Below are positions 35,406 through 44,614 of a stretch of 51,720 bases of DNA, piece by piece. The position numbers were made by a program, and so were the translations under genes. Location: positions 1 to 51,720 of the forward strand of contig JBGSKY010000304.1 of assembly GCA_041740995.1 (NCBI GenBank). Direction: 5' to 3'. The DNA is from JBGSKY01 sp041740995 (lineage in GTDB: Bacteria; Planctomycetota; Planctomycetia; Pirellulales; Pirellulaceae). Within the stretch, counting starts at the first letter, position 1, and every line of letters begins with the position of its first letter. The notes beneath the pieces were generated by a model. It ran no database searches and had not been told where the DNA came from. It was given only the letters and a program-made list of their open reading frames with translations.

Positions 35406-36422
35406 CTAAATCAGATCATCCGAAATCGGTGTTCCAACAGTTTGAAGTTCCCCGCTCTCCATCCGTTCAAGATAAACACCCATCCGACGGAATTTCTCAT
35501 ACCGATCCTTCACTAGTTGATCGACATCTTGGCTGCACAACTGGTTCAATGTGTTGGTCAGATAGGTCTTCAATCGAAAGGCCATTTGCTGATGGTCGCG
35601 GTGGGCCCCGCCCAGCGGTTCTTCGATCACGTCGTCGACCACTTTCAGATGCGCCAAATGTTTGCTCGTAAATCGAAGCGCATCGGCGGCCTTTGAAGCG
35701 AATTGATGACTCTTCCACAAAATGCCCGCGCATCCCTCGGGGCTGATGACGCTGTAGTAAGCGAACTGCAACATCGCGATACGATCGCCGACTCCGATTC
35801 CCAGCGCTCCTCCAGAGCCGCCTTCGCCGATCACGACACAAATGATCGGCGTTCGGACTCGGCTCATCAGAAACATGCTCTCGGCGATGACTTGTGCCTG
35901 GCCGCGTTCTTCGGCGCCGACACCGGGATATGCTCCAGGTGTATCAATGAAGCAGATGACAGGCAGTTTGTACTTTTCCGCCAACCGAATTTTCACCATT
36001 GCTTTGCGATAGCCTTCGGGATGTGCGCAACCGAAATGGCAAGCTGCGCGTTCTTTGTAAGTTCGACCTTTTTGGTGACCGATGACCATGACCTTGTGCT
36101 GATCAAGTTTGGCGAAACCCGATAGCATCGCGCGATCATCTCCATAAAAACGATCGCCGTGCAGTTCAACAAATTCGTCAAACGCCAGATTGAGATAATC
36201 TTTGGTGTAAGGGCGATCTTTGTGTCGCGAAATCTGGACGATTTGCCAAGGCGTTAGCGCAGCATAGACTTGGCGCGTGGTCTCAGTCCACTGGCGGCGT
36301 AAGTGTCTTAGCCGTCCGTCGATTGCGCTGCTAGTTTCGTTGCTTTGTTCGATCGCTCGAATTTCAGCTTCGATTTCCAGAATTGGTTGTTCAAATTCTG
36401 GTCCTGAGAATCCGTTTTCCAT
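35406..36422 (-). CDS. accA: Acetyl-CoA carboxylase carboxyltransferase subunit alpha
   Basis: With AccD it moves CO2 from biotin to acetyl-CoA to make malonyl-CoA, the first step of fatty acid synthesis. The N-terminal helical EFEQPILEIEAEIRAIE is followed by the crotonase-like core: RHKDRPYTKDYL, IDTPGAYPGVGAEERGQA, GEGGSGGALGIGVGDR and SPEGCAGILWK, in standard order. The 338-residue length is normal. accD is not in the window; a kinase gene lies 63 bp upstream on the same strand, and the two may be co-transcribed. Very confident. Confidence 0.96.
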   Translation of the reverse strand: MENGFSGPEFEQPILEIEAEIRAIEQSNETSSAIDGRLRHLRRQWTETTRQVYAALTPWQIVQISRHKDRPYTKDYLNLAFDEFVELHGDRFYGDDRAMLSGFAKLDQHKVMVIGHQKGRTYKERAACHFGCAHPEGYRKAMVKIRLAEKYKLPVICFIDTPGAYPGVGAEERGQAQVIAESMFLMSRVRTPIICVVIGEGGSGGALGIGVGDRIAMLQFAYYSVISPEGCAGILWKSHQFASKAADALRFTSKHLAHLKVVDDVIEEPLGGAHRDHQQMAFRLKTYLTNTLNQLCSQDVDQLVKDRYEKFRRMGVYLERMESGELQTVGTPISDDLI

Positions 36423-36485
36423 GTTCTATATTTCGCTTCGAGCTTGTTTTTTAAAAACTGTAATTGGTTGGTTGGCGACCGATGA

Positions 36486-37529
36486 TCACTTTTTTTTCGG
36501 ATCGTTATCGGTCTTCTTAGGAACATCCTTAGACTGCTTGAGCGGTTCTTTTTCGCTCTCGCTTTTCACAGGCGGCGGCGTTTCTTGATCCGGCTTTTTT
36601 GGCTTGCTCTGAATTGGTTGTGCTTGCTCAGGGTTGTCGACTCGACCGCCCATCGGCAGGTCATCAAAAATGGTTACCTCAGGAATACGAGGCGGCCGAA
36701 TGAAAATTTTGACGCCTTGGACGGCTTTGCATACATCCCACATACTTGATTGGCGATCCTTCGGTTCCTTCGCCATCATTGTCTTGATGACCGAATTAAA
36801 CTCGCTGGTCACATTGTCGTTATGCACGAGAGCGGAAGGGATCGGCGACGACAGATGCTTACTAAGAAGTTCATTTGGCGACGATGCGGTAAAGGGCAGC
36901 TTGCCGGTAAGCATTTCGTAAAACATGCAACCCAATGAATAGATATCGGCTCGTTCGTCGAGAACCTGACCACGGATTTGTTCGGGCGACATATAAGACC
37001 GAGTGCCGCGTGGTTTGGCCTTCAGCGAAAAGATCTTTGAGATGCCCGTTTTTTTCTTCTGTGAAATTGTGAAGTCAATCAATCGAACATCACCGTCGCG
37101 ATTGACCAAAATATTATCTGGCTTAACGTCGCAGTGAATGAAGCCTTTCGTGTGCATGAAGTAAAGTGCTTCAGCGGACTGTAGAAAGATTTTCTCGATC
37201 AAATAAGCGATCGAATCTGGGCCTCGGCGCATCGCCATTTTTACGTTTAGTTCGCTGAAGAGCTCGAGTACCAGAAATGGCGTATCAGCGTCGGTAACGA
37301 AATCCAGAATGCGAATAATATTCTTGTGCTTCAACTTGGAAGCGACTTCATATTCCCATTTGATAAATCCCAACTCTTCTTTATTTTTCCGCTGTTCAGG
37401 CCGTAGCACTTTTAGCGCGAAGTGATCTTGAGAAGCTTCCTCGATCGCTTCCCAAACCTGGCAAACACTGCCCATCCGGATTTGGCGTGCAAGACGAAAC
37501 TTGCCAAGAAAGTCGCGGGCTTTGGACAT
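36486..37529 (-). CDS. Atypical soluble Ser/Thr protein kinase upstream of accA
   Basis: 347 residues, no membrane segment. The kinase fold runs from residue 10 to about 285. VAIK-type Lys is in FALKVL (K40), but the glycine loop reads IRMGSVCQVW with one Gly where GxGxxG is usual; the catalytic loop is HCDVKPDN (132-139) instead of HRD; and the metal motif is DFT (152-154) instead of DFG. YMSPEQIRG and SLGCMFYEMLTGKLPF are normal. The Asp residues remain, so activity is possible though altered. The C-terminal 60 residues are Pro/Lys/Glu-rich and disordered. Such variant kinases are common in planctomycetes. The 63-bp gap to accA suggests one transcript. Confidence 0.88.
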   Translation of the reverse strand: MSKARDFLGKFRLARQIRMGSVCQVWEAIEEASQDHFALKVLRPEQRKNKEELGFIKWEYEVASKLKHKNIIRILDFVTDADTPFLVLELFSELNVKMAMRRGPDSIAYLIEKIFLQSAEALYFMHTKGFIHCDVKPDNILVNRDGDVRLIDFTISQKKKTGISKIFSLKAKPRGTRSYMSPEQIRGQVLDERADIYSLGCMFYEMLTGKLPFTASSPNELLSKHLSSPIPSALVHNDNVTSEFNSVIKTMMAKEPKDRQSSMWDVCKAVQGVKIFIRPPRIPEVTIFDDLPMGGRVDNPEQAQPIQSKPKKPDQETPPPVKSESEKEPLKQSKDVPKKTDNDPKKK

Positions 37530-37699
37530 GAGAAGTGAAGTTCCTGAAGCGAAAGTCTGCGGCTAGCTTAATTTGCTAAACTCACCGCCGTCGAAAAAGT
37601 CTTCGTAAGCGTTGCAACAGTCTAATTGAAATGCTGTTTCGGTTAAAGGTTGCTCACTGCCCTGCCCCACCAAAACTTCGCCGCACCACGAATCAACAA

Positions 37700-38875
37700 C
37701 TAAAGCGTTTTGCGACTGCTTTGGTTCAGAATGCGAACGTAAAGGTTGCGAATTTGTTCGGTCATGAAACCATGATCAAATCGAGTTTCGCAAAGCAGAC
37801 GCCCTGCCCTACCCATCTGAATTCGCAAATCGGAGTCGTTGGCTAAGCGGATTACGGCCTCGGCGAGTTGATCAATCGAGCGTGGCGGCAACAAGATTCC
37901 GGTTTCGTTTTCAATGACGACTTCGCGGGCACCGTCGATGTCGTAGCTAATCGCAGGTTTGCCTGCCAACAAGGCTTGCGGCAGGGCGCGGGCAAGTCCT
38001 TCTCGTAGCGACGTGTGGACTAGAATATCCATCGCCGCAACGCAATTTGGAACTTCGTTGGGCGATACGAGGCCGGCAAAAATAAAGTGCCGCTGTAGAC
38101 CTAAATTGGCAATTTCTCTTGTCAGCGAATCACGGAGATTTCCGTCACCGACAAACAAGAACTTGACCTTTGGACATTTCGCAACAATTGCTGGCGCTGC
38201 TTTCAAAACAAACTCATGTCCCTTCAATTCAAATAGTCTCGCGATCTTTCCGATAACAATATCGTCTGGTTGCAGCTCAAAACGTTGTCGTGCAGCGGAC
38301 CTCTCTGATTCGCTGCGAAGGTACGGCTGAGTATCCATACCGCTGTAGATTGTCGAAAACTTTTCCCGCGGTGCGACGCCCGCGCTCACCATCAGATCGG
38401 TCATGGCGTCTGCGACCGAAATAAGATGATGGCATCGCTTTGCTGCCCAGGTTTCGCACATTCGATAAAAATTCCGGACGATCGCATTTTGGTACGGGTA
38501 GAACGGCGCACCATGTACCGTATGGATGATCGCGGGGACTTGCATGGACCACGCCGCTTGCCGACCGAGAATGCCACCTTTAGCACTATGGGTGTGGACG
38601 ACATCAGGCTTGTAAGTTCCGATAAACTTCTTCAGCGCATTTAATGCAGTAAAATCGCGTCGGGGCGAAATCGCTCTTTGCAGCGATTCGATGACTTGGG
38701 TGTCCAGTTCCGCCGCCCCGCCCTGGTCGAGCAATTTGCCTTCAGGACCCATGCTTGGGCCCGTCACCAAGACGACTTCATCGCCCCAATGTTGTCGTAA
38801 GTCGAGGCAATTGAGCAGCGTGTTTTCCTGTGCACCGCCGACAATCATTCGGGTGATAATGTGCGCGACGCGCAT
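37700..38875 (-). CDS. GT4-family glycosyltransferase
   Basis: 391 residues, two Rossmann-like lobes (GT-B). The N-terminal MRVAHIITRMIVGGAQENTL is the typical Gly-rich acceptor-side start; HTHSAKGGILGR lies in the first lobe. The C-terminal lobe has GKIARLFELKGHEFVLKA, FVGDGNLR, HTSLREGLARALPQALLAGKPAIS (the nucleotide-sugar-binding Glu-containing motif) and GILLPP. Acceptor and donor are unknown; polysaccharide or lipid-linked glycan synthesis is likely. I start at the ATG at 38875; a TTG ten codons upstream is open. It stands alone, so no pathway is suggested by neighbours. Confidence 0.9.
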   Translation of the reverse strand: MRVAHIITRMIVGGAQENTLLNCLDLRQHWGDEVVLVTGPSMGPEGKLLDQGGAAELDTQVIESLQRAISPRRDFTALNALKKFIGTYKPDVVHTHSAKGGILGRQAAWSMQVPAIIHTVHGAPFYPYQNAIVRNFYRMCETWAAKRCHHLISVADAMTDLMVSAGVAPREKFSTIYSGMDTQPYLRSESERSAARQRFELQPDDIVIGKIARLFELKGHEFVLKAAPAIVAKCPKVKFLFVGDGNLRDSLTREIANLGLQRHFIFAGLVSPNEVPNCVAAMDILVHTSLREGLARALPQALLAGKPAISYDIDGAREVVIENETGILLPPRSIDQLAEAVIRLANDSDLRIQMGRAGRLLCETRFDHGFMTEQIRNLYVRILNQSSRKTL

Positions 38876-39328
38876 CGACGACAGCTTTCGAAAAGAATGA
38901 GTCAATCTAAGTTGCTATTTTAGATTTTTCAAAAGCATTTGATAGCAGACTATCACTTTAAACGAATCGCCCAATCGCGTTTCATGCGTTGTCGCCAAAA
39001 AGAGAGAGGACACACTGCATTTAATGCGACCTAACTCGTGTTTTTTAAAAGCTTTATTTCCTGATATAAGGCTTTTTGCTCGCTTCAATCCCCATTTCGT
39101 TTAGCTGCGACTTCGTCGTGGCGCGATTTTCGGCTGATCCTGGACGATCGTAAAGATTCTGGCTTGCTCGAATTCACGATTGCCCGCAAGCGGTGTTTGC
39201 CCGTATGCTAAACGTTGAAAACCAGCAACTTCCGTTAAGTCCCGCCGAACTTTTCCAGTTTTGGCCCTATTGTCGGCCATCGTTGAACGGTGGTGAATTT
39301 CCAACTTATCCGGCGAAAAAGCCAACCC
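38876..39328. other. Spacer between the glycosyltransferase and the desaturase
   Basis: 450 bp between divergent genes. Open frames on both strands here run on into the desaturase gene in other frames and carry no motif. AT-rich around 38930-39080. I see no clear promoter pair. Part of it (39290-39328) could be coding only if the desaturase started earlier than chosen. Confidence 0.4.
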
Positions 39329-40246
39329 ATGAGCAACCCGGTCCCCGCGCCAGTCATCCCATATCGAATCAATCGCATCTACGCAGCTGTTATCATTGCA
39401 GTCCATGTGATGGGGCTGCTCGCCTTTTTCCCCTACTTTTTCAGCTGGACCGGCGTTGCGATCATGGTCATCGGGATTCATCTGTTTGGTCAGGGAATCA
39501 CGATTGGCTACCATCGCTTGCTGACCCATCGAAGTTTCAAAACGCCTAAATGGGTTGAGCATGGTATAGCGATCTTGGGCATTTGTTGCATGGAAGATAC
39601 ACCAGCTCGCTGGGTTGCCGTGCATCGATATCATCACGTCCATTCTGACGAGGTTCCAGACCCACACAGTCCGCAAGTCAGTTTTTGGTGGTCGCACATG
39701 GGTTGGCTGATGTATCTTAATCGCGATACCTACAGCTTGAATAACCTTGAGAAGTTTGCAAAAGATCTCTTACGTGATCCGTTTTACATGCGACTTGAAC
39801 GCAACCCTTATATGCAATTCTATTATGTCATCGGACAGTATCCAATCTACTTCGCAATCGGCTTTTTGATCAGTCTGTTTGGCGGTGGTGATTTCTGGCA
39901 AGCCTTTCAACTCGGTAGTAGCGTCGTTGTATGGGGCTTGATTATGCGGATCATCTGCGTGTGGCACATTACTTGGTCAGTTAACTCATTGAGTCACATG
40001 TTCGGCTATCGAAATTACGCGACGCAAGAGGGCAGCCGCAACAATTGGCTGGTAGCTTTGCTGAGTGTTGGCGAAGGCTGGCACAACAATCATCACGAAG
40101 ACCCATCTTCAGCATCGGTTCAACATCGCTGGTGGGAGCTGGATGTAAGTTATTATGAAATCAAGTTCTTGGAACTCGTGGGGCTTGCCAGCGACGTAAT
40201 TCCCCCGCGAATCAAACGCCGCGATCGAGTCATGGCTGGGAATTAG
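39329..40246 (+). CDS. Membrane fatty acid (acyl-CoA type) desaturase
   Basis: 305 residues. Introduces a double bond into fatty acyl chains using a di-iron centre at the cytoplasmic side of the membrane. Three His boxes: HRLLTH (62-67), HRYHH (99-103) and HNNHH near 260, with four hydrophobic segments in pairs. The layout RWVAVHRYHHVHSD and EGWHNNHHEDPSSA matches delta-9-type desaturases (DesC/stearoyl-CoA-like). The ATG at 39329 begins MSNPVPAPVIPYRINRIYAA; a GTG 13 codons upstream adds basic sequence only. Its location near accA (3 kb) may be coincidental. Confidence 0.92.
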   Translation: MSNPVPAPVIPYRINRIYAAVIIAVHVMGLLAFFPYFFSWTGVAIMVIGIHLFGQGITIGYHRLLTHRSFKTPKWVEHGIAILGICCMEDTPARWVAVHRYHHVHSDEVPDPHSPQVSFWWSHMGWLMYLNRDTYSLNNLEKFAKDLLRDPFYMRLERNPYMQFYYVIGQYPIYFAIGFLISLFGGGDFWQAFQLGSSVVVWGLIMRIICVWHITWSVNSLSHMFGYRNYATQEGSRNNWLVALLSVGEGWHNNHHEDPSSASVQHRWWELDVSYYEIKFLELVGLASDVIPPRIKRRDRVMAGN

Positions 40247-40270
40247 CAGCTCAACTTAACTTCTCAAATT

Positions 40271-40687
40271 TCAAGTCGCCAATTGAACCGATAATCCGGC
40301 GATCAAAGCAGCAGTCCACGCGGCAGTACGTAGCCAATTGGTCTTAATTAGTCGATCGATTGTCACCGCATTGTGGCCTTCTTTATGCAATTTTTCGTGA
40401 CATGGCACGCTGACGAAAAACGTGACAAGCCAAGCGACTGCCAGCAATGCCAACGATACGAAATCTGCAGTTCTTGCCATCGTACCACATTGCCACAGCG
40501 TCAATGCCAACTGCGAACCCATCAGCGGCATCACGAAATAAAAAATGCGGCTGGTATAGCGTAGATGCCACTCCTGAAATTTGCCGACATCGGCGAATCG
40601 AAATGATGGATAGATCACAATTTGGACCAACCAAATTAAAATCGTGACCCCGGCATCAATCAAGCTCCGAATCGTATCAGCTTGCAT
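40271..40687 (-). CDS. Conserved four-helix membrane protein, unknown function
   Basis: 138 residues with about four membrane segments (LIDAGVTILIWLVQIVIY, YFVMPLMGSQLALTLW, FVSLALLAVAWLVTFFV and the C-terminal WTAALIAGLSVQL). Conserved-looking features are FQEWHLRYTSRI, VPCHEKLHKEG and DRLIKTNWLRTAAWT: two His near the membrane and a T-N-W-L-R-T motif. I recall similar small proteins in Bacteroidota and Planctomycetota (perhaps DUF1772-like) without known function, and cannot be sure of the family name. Convergent with the desaturase gene, 24 bp apart. Confidence 0.75.
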   Translation of the reverse strand: MQADTIRSLIDAGVTILIWLVQIVIYPSFRFADVGKFQEWHLRYTSRIFYFVMPLMGSQLALTLWQCGTMARTADFVSLALLAVAWLVTFFVSVPCHEKLHKEGHNAVTIDRLIKTNWLRTAAWTAALIAGLSVQLAT

Positions 40688-40778
40688 GGGCTAATCCTTG
40701 GTATGTGGGATTTTTGGGACGCTTTTGAGCATAGTCATCTGACAAGTCGACGTTCGCACAAAAGTCTCGCGTTCGATG

Positions 40779-40784
40779 TATAAT
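40779..40784 (+). promoter_or_regulatory. Perfect TATAAT -10 element upstream of the ThuA-DUF1080 gene
   Basis: TATAAT at 40779-40784 matches consensus exactly and lies about 43 bases before the start codon at 40827. The -35 position (40756-40761) reads GCACAA, a poor match, so this is a possible weak or activator-dependent promoter. By eye only. Confidence 0.35.
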
Positions 40785-40826
40785 CAGGCGGTACAACTCC
40801 CCTCCCCACCTTCAGGAACCTAGTTC

Positions 40827-42377
40827 ATGCGTTGCCTTGAGTTCATTCAGACTCGTATTTCATTCGTACTTGCGATTGCAATTTTTACTTGCTACGTCGC
40901 CGTTGCATCAGCCATTGATCAAGCAAACGGGAAACCGATGAATGTGCTTTTGATCGATGGCCAAAACAATCACGACTGGAAAGCTACCACGCCCTTAATC
41001 AAGCAGACGCTTGAAGCGTGCGGCCTCTTTAAAGTCACGGTGGCCACGACGCCTGATAAAGGGCAAGACATGTCAAGTTTTGCGCCAAGTTTCGACGAAT
41101 TTGATTTGATCGTTTCCAACTATAACGGCGAAGACTGGAGCCAATCAACCAGTGCAGCTTTCGAAAAATTTGTGGCTAACGGCGGCGGCTTTGTGAGCGT
41201 TCACGCAGCCGACAATTCATTTCCAGGTTGGGCGGCGTACAACCAGATGATTGGGCTTGGAGGTTGGGGAGGACGCGACGAAAAATCAGGACCTTATGTT
41301 CGCTGGAAAGAATCGCAAAAGCAATTCACTCGTGACACAAGTAAAGGCAATGGTGGAACGCACGGAAAGCGAACGCCGTTCCTCATTGTCGTTCGAGACC
41401 AAGAGCATCCAATCACTAAAGGTTTGCCGTCTTCTTGGTTGCAAACTGTTGACGAGTTGTACGGCAAGCTTCGGGGCCCAGCGGAGAACATGAGCGTTCT
41501 CGCGACCGCGTACAGCGAACCATCGACTGGCGGTACTGGCGAACACGAGCCAATTTTGATGACAGTTCAGTATGGTGAAGGTCGTGTGTTTCATACCACT
41601 CTGGGGCACGATATCGCAGCGATGCAGGGCGCAGCTTTTCAAGTCACGCTGCAACGCGGCGCGCAATGGGCTGCGACCGGTGTCGTTACGCTACCTCCAG
41701 TCGCCGAAGATGTACTGTCCAGCGAACTAGCCGTAACTCGCGATCCGGCAACTCTTGCCGCGGCGATGACAACCGACCCAGCGGCGGGTCAAATTCCCGA
41801 TTTGCAAGCGGATGGTTGGGTCGATCTATTCAATGGCAAAGATCTGTCAGGCTGGAGCCAAAAGAACGGGACAGCAACTTACAAAGTCGAAAACGGATAT
41901 ATCATGGGAACTACCAATCAAGGCAGCCCGAATTCGTTTATGTGTAGCGAGCAAACGTTCGGAGATTTTGAATTGGCGTTTGAAGTAATGGATGATCCTG
42001 GATTAAATTCTGGAGTCCAAATCCGATCGCTCAGCAAGCCAGACTACAAAGACGGCCGCGTTCATGGACCACAAGTTGAAATTGAGACCAACCCTGGGGA
42101 ATCAGGTTACATTTACAGCGAAGGCAATGATCGCGGTTGGCTAAGTCCAACACAACCGATCAAAGACGCTTACAAAAATGACCAATGGAATCAGTTTGTT
42201 GTGCGAGCTCAAGGAGACCGCATCCAGACTTGGGTTAACGGTCAACTAATTGAAGATCTACGCGACGCCGAATCATCCAAGGAAGGCTTTATCGGACTGC
42301 AGGTTCATGCAATTGGAAAGGACCAGGGACCGTATCAAGTTCGCTGGAAAAACATCAAGATACGAGAGCTGAAATAG
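40827..42377 (+). CDS. Exported ThuA-like / DUF1080 (3-keto-disaccharide hydrolase) two-domain protein
   Basis: 516 residues. Signal peptide MRCLEFIQTRISFVLAIAIF...VASA, then a ThuA-like (class I amidotransferase-fold) domain to about residue 290 (MNVLLIDGQNNHDWKATTP; GGGFVSVHAADNSFPGW; FHTTLGHD). The C-terminal DUF1080 domain (about 320-515) is WVDLFNGKDLSGW, NSGVQIRS, GPQVEIE and GFIGLQVHAIGK, a concanavalin-like sugar-binding/hydrolase fold. DUF1080 members act on 3-keto-glycosides or similar sugars, made by Gfo/Idh-type dehydrogenases. Such fusions are frequent in Planctomycetota and fit periplasmic polysaccharide breakdown. An oxidoreductase of that type lies at 4205, too far for an operon. 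Confidence 0.88.
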   Translation: MRCLEFIQTRISFVLAIAIFTCYVAVASAIDQANGKPMNVLLIDGQNNHDWKATTPLIKQTLEACGLFKVTVATTPDKGQDMSSFAPSFDEFDLIVSNYNGEDWSQSTSAAFEKFVANGGGFVSVHAADNSFPGWAAYNQMIGLGGWGGRDEKSGPYVRWKESQKQFTRDTSKGNGGTHGKRTPFLIVVRDQEHPITKGLPSSWLQTVDELYGKLRGPAENMSVLATAYSEPSTGGTGEHEPILMTVQYGEGRVFHTTLGHDIAAMQGAAFQVTLQRGAQWAATGVVTLPPVAEDVLSSELAVTRDPATLAAAMTTDPAAGQIPDLQADGWVDLFNGKDLSGWSQKNGTATYKVENGYIMGTTNQGSPNSFMCSEQTFGDFELAFEVMDDPGLNSGVQIRSLSKPDYKDGRVHGPQVEIETNPGESGYIYSEGNDRGWLSPTQPIKDAYKNDQWNQFVVRAQGDRIQTWVNGQLIEDLRDAESSKEGFIGLQVHAIGKDQGPYQVRWKNIKIRELK

Positions 42378-42387
42378 TCTCGCTTTC

Positions 42388-43224
42388 TTACTCTTTGACT
42401 TTGTCCTTGGGCATCAAGTGAAAGATCGGAAAGACGTTCGACGGGTAATTGACACGCATCAAGCACAATCCGTGTGCTGGTGCTGTCTGACCGGCTTTGC
42501 GACGCGATTTTGCCTTGAGCATATCGTCCAGCTCGGTAATCGGTAAGTTCCGCGAAGCAATTTCAACCAACGATCCTACGATGCAACGGGCCATGTTATA
42601 GAGAAAGCCATTAGCCTCGATTTCGATTGTTAGCTTGGTCCCATGGCGAGCTGGCTCGTTTCGCACATCGATCCGAAAGATTGTTCTTATGGTCGAACGA
42701 CGCGGTGAGCCGATGGCTTGAAACGAAATGAAGTCGTGTTCTCCGATAAGAAATTGACTGGCCAATATCAGCTTGTCGATGTCTACCACTCGCCGGAAGT
42801 ACCATGATGTCCGACCGTCGAACGGATCGGGCGATTTCGCTAGCCGAATTGAGTAAGCGTAAGTTTTACTAATCGCATCGCGTGGCGGGCTAAAAGTTGG
42901 AACGGCATCGCGAACTTCTTGCACAGCAATGTCTGGCGGCAACCATCGATTGATTGCAGCGGCTAGTTTAAACGCTTCATGTTGCCAACGATCGGTGCGG
43001 AATCGAACAATCTGCCCGACAGCATGAACGCCCGCATCGGTTCGACCGCTTGCTTGCGTCTTGCACGGCACTCCCAAAGCCAACTCAATCGCCTCTTCCA
43101 ATCGTTGTTGCACAGACATGCTGTTAATCTGTCTTTGCCAGCCGCCGTATTGGCTGCCGTCGTACGCAACCGTTGCCGCAAACGTTCGGCGGTCATCGCC
43201 TGGTGTTAAATGATTGGTGCTCAT
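42388..43224 (-). CDS. truA: tRNA pseudouridine synthase A
   Basis: Forms pseudouridine at positions 38-40 in the tRNA anticodon arm. 278 residues. Start FAATVAYDGSQYGGWQRQ, catalytic Asp in SGRTDAGVHAVGQIV (D near residue 62), and C-terminal FLYNMARCIVGSLVEIA are conserved. The start is the ATG at 43224. It follows a LolA-like gene by 31 bp on the same strand, likely one transcript. Convergent with the ThuA-DUF1080 gene, separated by 10 bp. Very confident. Confidence 0.95.
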   Translation of the reverse strand: MSTNHLTPGDDRRTFAATVAYDGSQYGGWQRQINSMSVQQRLEEAIELALGVPCKTQASGRTDAGVHAVGQIVRFRTDRWQHEAFKLAAAINRWLPPDIAVQEVRDAVPTFSPPRDAISKTYAYSIRLAKSPDPFDGRTSWYFRRVVDIDKLILASQFLIGEHDFISFQAIGSPRRSTIRTIFRIDVRNEPARHGTKLTIEIEANGFLYNMARCIVGSLVEIASRNLPITELDDMLKAKSRRKAGQTAPAHGLCLMRVNYPSNVFPIFHLMPKDKVKE

Positions 43225-43255
43225 GAAGCTGGACGATCCCCGGCCTTAGGCGATT

Positions 43256-44362
43256 TTATCGCAACGTCGGCTGGGTCGTATTGGCGATTGGGTAAAGCGG
43301 CATATATTCGGACGTTTGATCCTCGATGTTAGCCGCTTCGTCCTCAAATGCAAATTCGTTGTCGTCGATGTGCGTTCCGACTTGAATGTCAGAATATTCG
43401 ATATCCGAGACTCGAACAAATTTTGCAAGTTGCCCCCGTTCGTCCAGCTCGCGGCGGAAGTATTCCAATCGCAACGGGACCAGATCAGCCGCCGTGCCAC
43501 GCACCAAAGTTAAACGAACATCCGAGGGGACCAACGGATTTGGTTCCGATGTAACCATTCGAGTGTCGATCAACGTCATCGCGTTGGGTTCAGGCATCGA
43601 GGTCCGCAATGTGCCGACGAGCTGCCAGACGTTTTGGCCTTCAAGTTCGGCACTAAAAATTTTGAACCAGCGATATCGATGGTACAGCCCGCGCAATAAT
43701 TCCGCTTGGCCGCCGATAGCCAGATAGATCGATGCGTTTGCCGAACTGTCCGCGTTTCGCACTGCACTGCCCAGTGATGATCGGACTCGATCCAAGTAGA
43801 CGCGTTTGGGCGGTGTGCCGTCATTAGTTTTAGACCACAGCAATCGTCCATCGCTGACTTGGATAAACGTCGACTGACTTTTGCCTGTCGAGAATCGCAT
43901 CACTAATTTGACTTGTCCGTTGCCCTCGCCAACATGCAAGTATTGTCCAAGACCAATCATCTGGTCATCAAATAGATTGGTTTTTTGCTGAACGCGACAG
44001 GTTAAGCTCTTGCCCCACACGGCTCGTTGAAGAGCTTGCAAGACGAGCTGGTTAGGATCGATCCGAGCAGATTCGCTAGCAGACCCATTCGTGCTCGGAG
44101 CCTGTCCAAAGGCAACTAACGACGAAAGAAGATAGAGCACAAGCATCGCGCGAAAAATATTAGCAAGGCTGTAAGACAAAATTTTGGCGAGAAACGCTTG
44201 CCTGATGAAACGAGAACTTGCTCTTGCGATCGCCCTCCCCTGCCCTTTGATAGCTATCCGATCTGAAGATTGTTTTTCATAGAAAACCAGGGAGTTTTCA
44301 GATTTGGTCGGCCAAACTTGGGCCTTAGATGGCTTTTGCAAATCGAAACAGTCGTAACTCAT
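43256..44362 (-). CDS. Exported LolA-like protein with unusual N-terminal extension
   Basis: 368 residues from the ATG at 44362. The first ~70 residues are basic and unconserved; only then does a hydrophobic signal or anchor appear (MLVLYLLSSLVAFGQAPS, from 44146). The true start may be nearer 44146, giving about 296 residues. The exported part (LVLQALQRAVWGKSLTCRVQQK ... GLGQYLHVGEGNGQVKLVMRF ... TFIQVSDGRLLWSKTND) looks like the LolA/LolB-like half-barrel found in many planctomycete proteins that may bind lipids or lipoproteins. Its C-terminal half (VRLTLVRG... YFRRELDERGQLAKFVRVSDIEY) also suits that fold. Family assignment is by pattern and moderate. truA follows at 31 bp. Confidence 0.68.
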   Translation of the reverse strand: MSYDCFDLQKPSKAQVWPTKSENSLVFYEKQSSDRIAIKGQGRAIARASSRFIRQAFLAKILSYSLANIFRAMLVLYLLSSLVAFGQAPSTNGSASESARIDPNQLVLQALQRAVWGKSLTCRVQQKTNLFDDQMIGLGQYLHVGEGNGQVKLVMRFSTGKSQSTFIQVSDGRLLWSKTNDGTPPKRVYLDRVRSSLGSAVRNADSSANASIYLAIGGQAELLRGLYHRYRWFKIFSAELEGQNVWQLVGTLRTSMPEPNAMTLIDTRMVTSEPNPLVPSDVRLTLVRGTAADLVPLRLEYFRRELDERGQLAKFVRVSDIEYSDIQVGTHIDDNEFAFEDEAANIEDQTSEYMPLYPIANTTQPTLR

Positions 44363-44614
44363 GGGCAACTTGTAGTGGTTTTACCAAAGATTCATGACGC
44401 CACGAGCCGAAAGAATGACTGACATCTGTCGGTTCTTTGGTTTCGCGTTAGGCAGCGATTGTAAGTTGCAACGCAAATCAAAGTCCAGGCAGAAATGAAG
44501 ACAAAGCAAATGCCAATACGGCTGGTCACAGAGGTCAAGCGTTAGCATAAACGCCGATCGCAAATTGCCAGCTAACGAACCCAGGATTGATCACAGCTCA
44601 AGGGGAAAAGCAAA

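Noticed and set aside
39101..39697. Minus-strand open frame of 198 codons overlapping the desaturase start
   Set aside because: No hydrophobic signal, motif or ribosome site; covers the desaturase His boxes on the other strand, which are clearly the coding sense.
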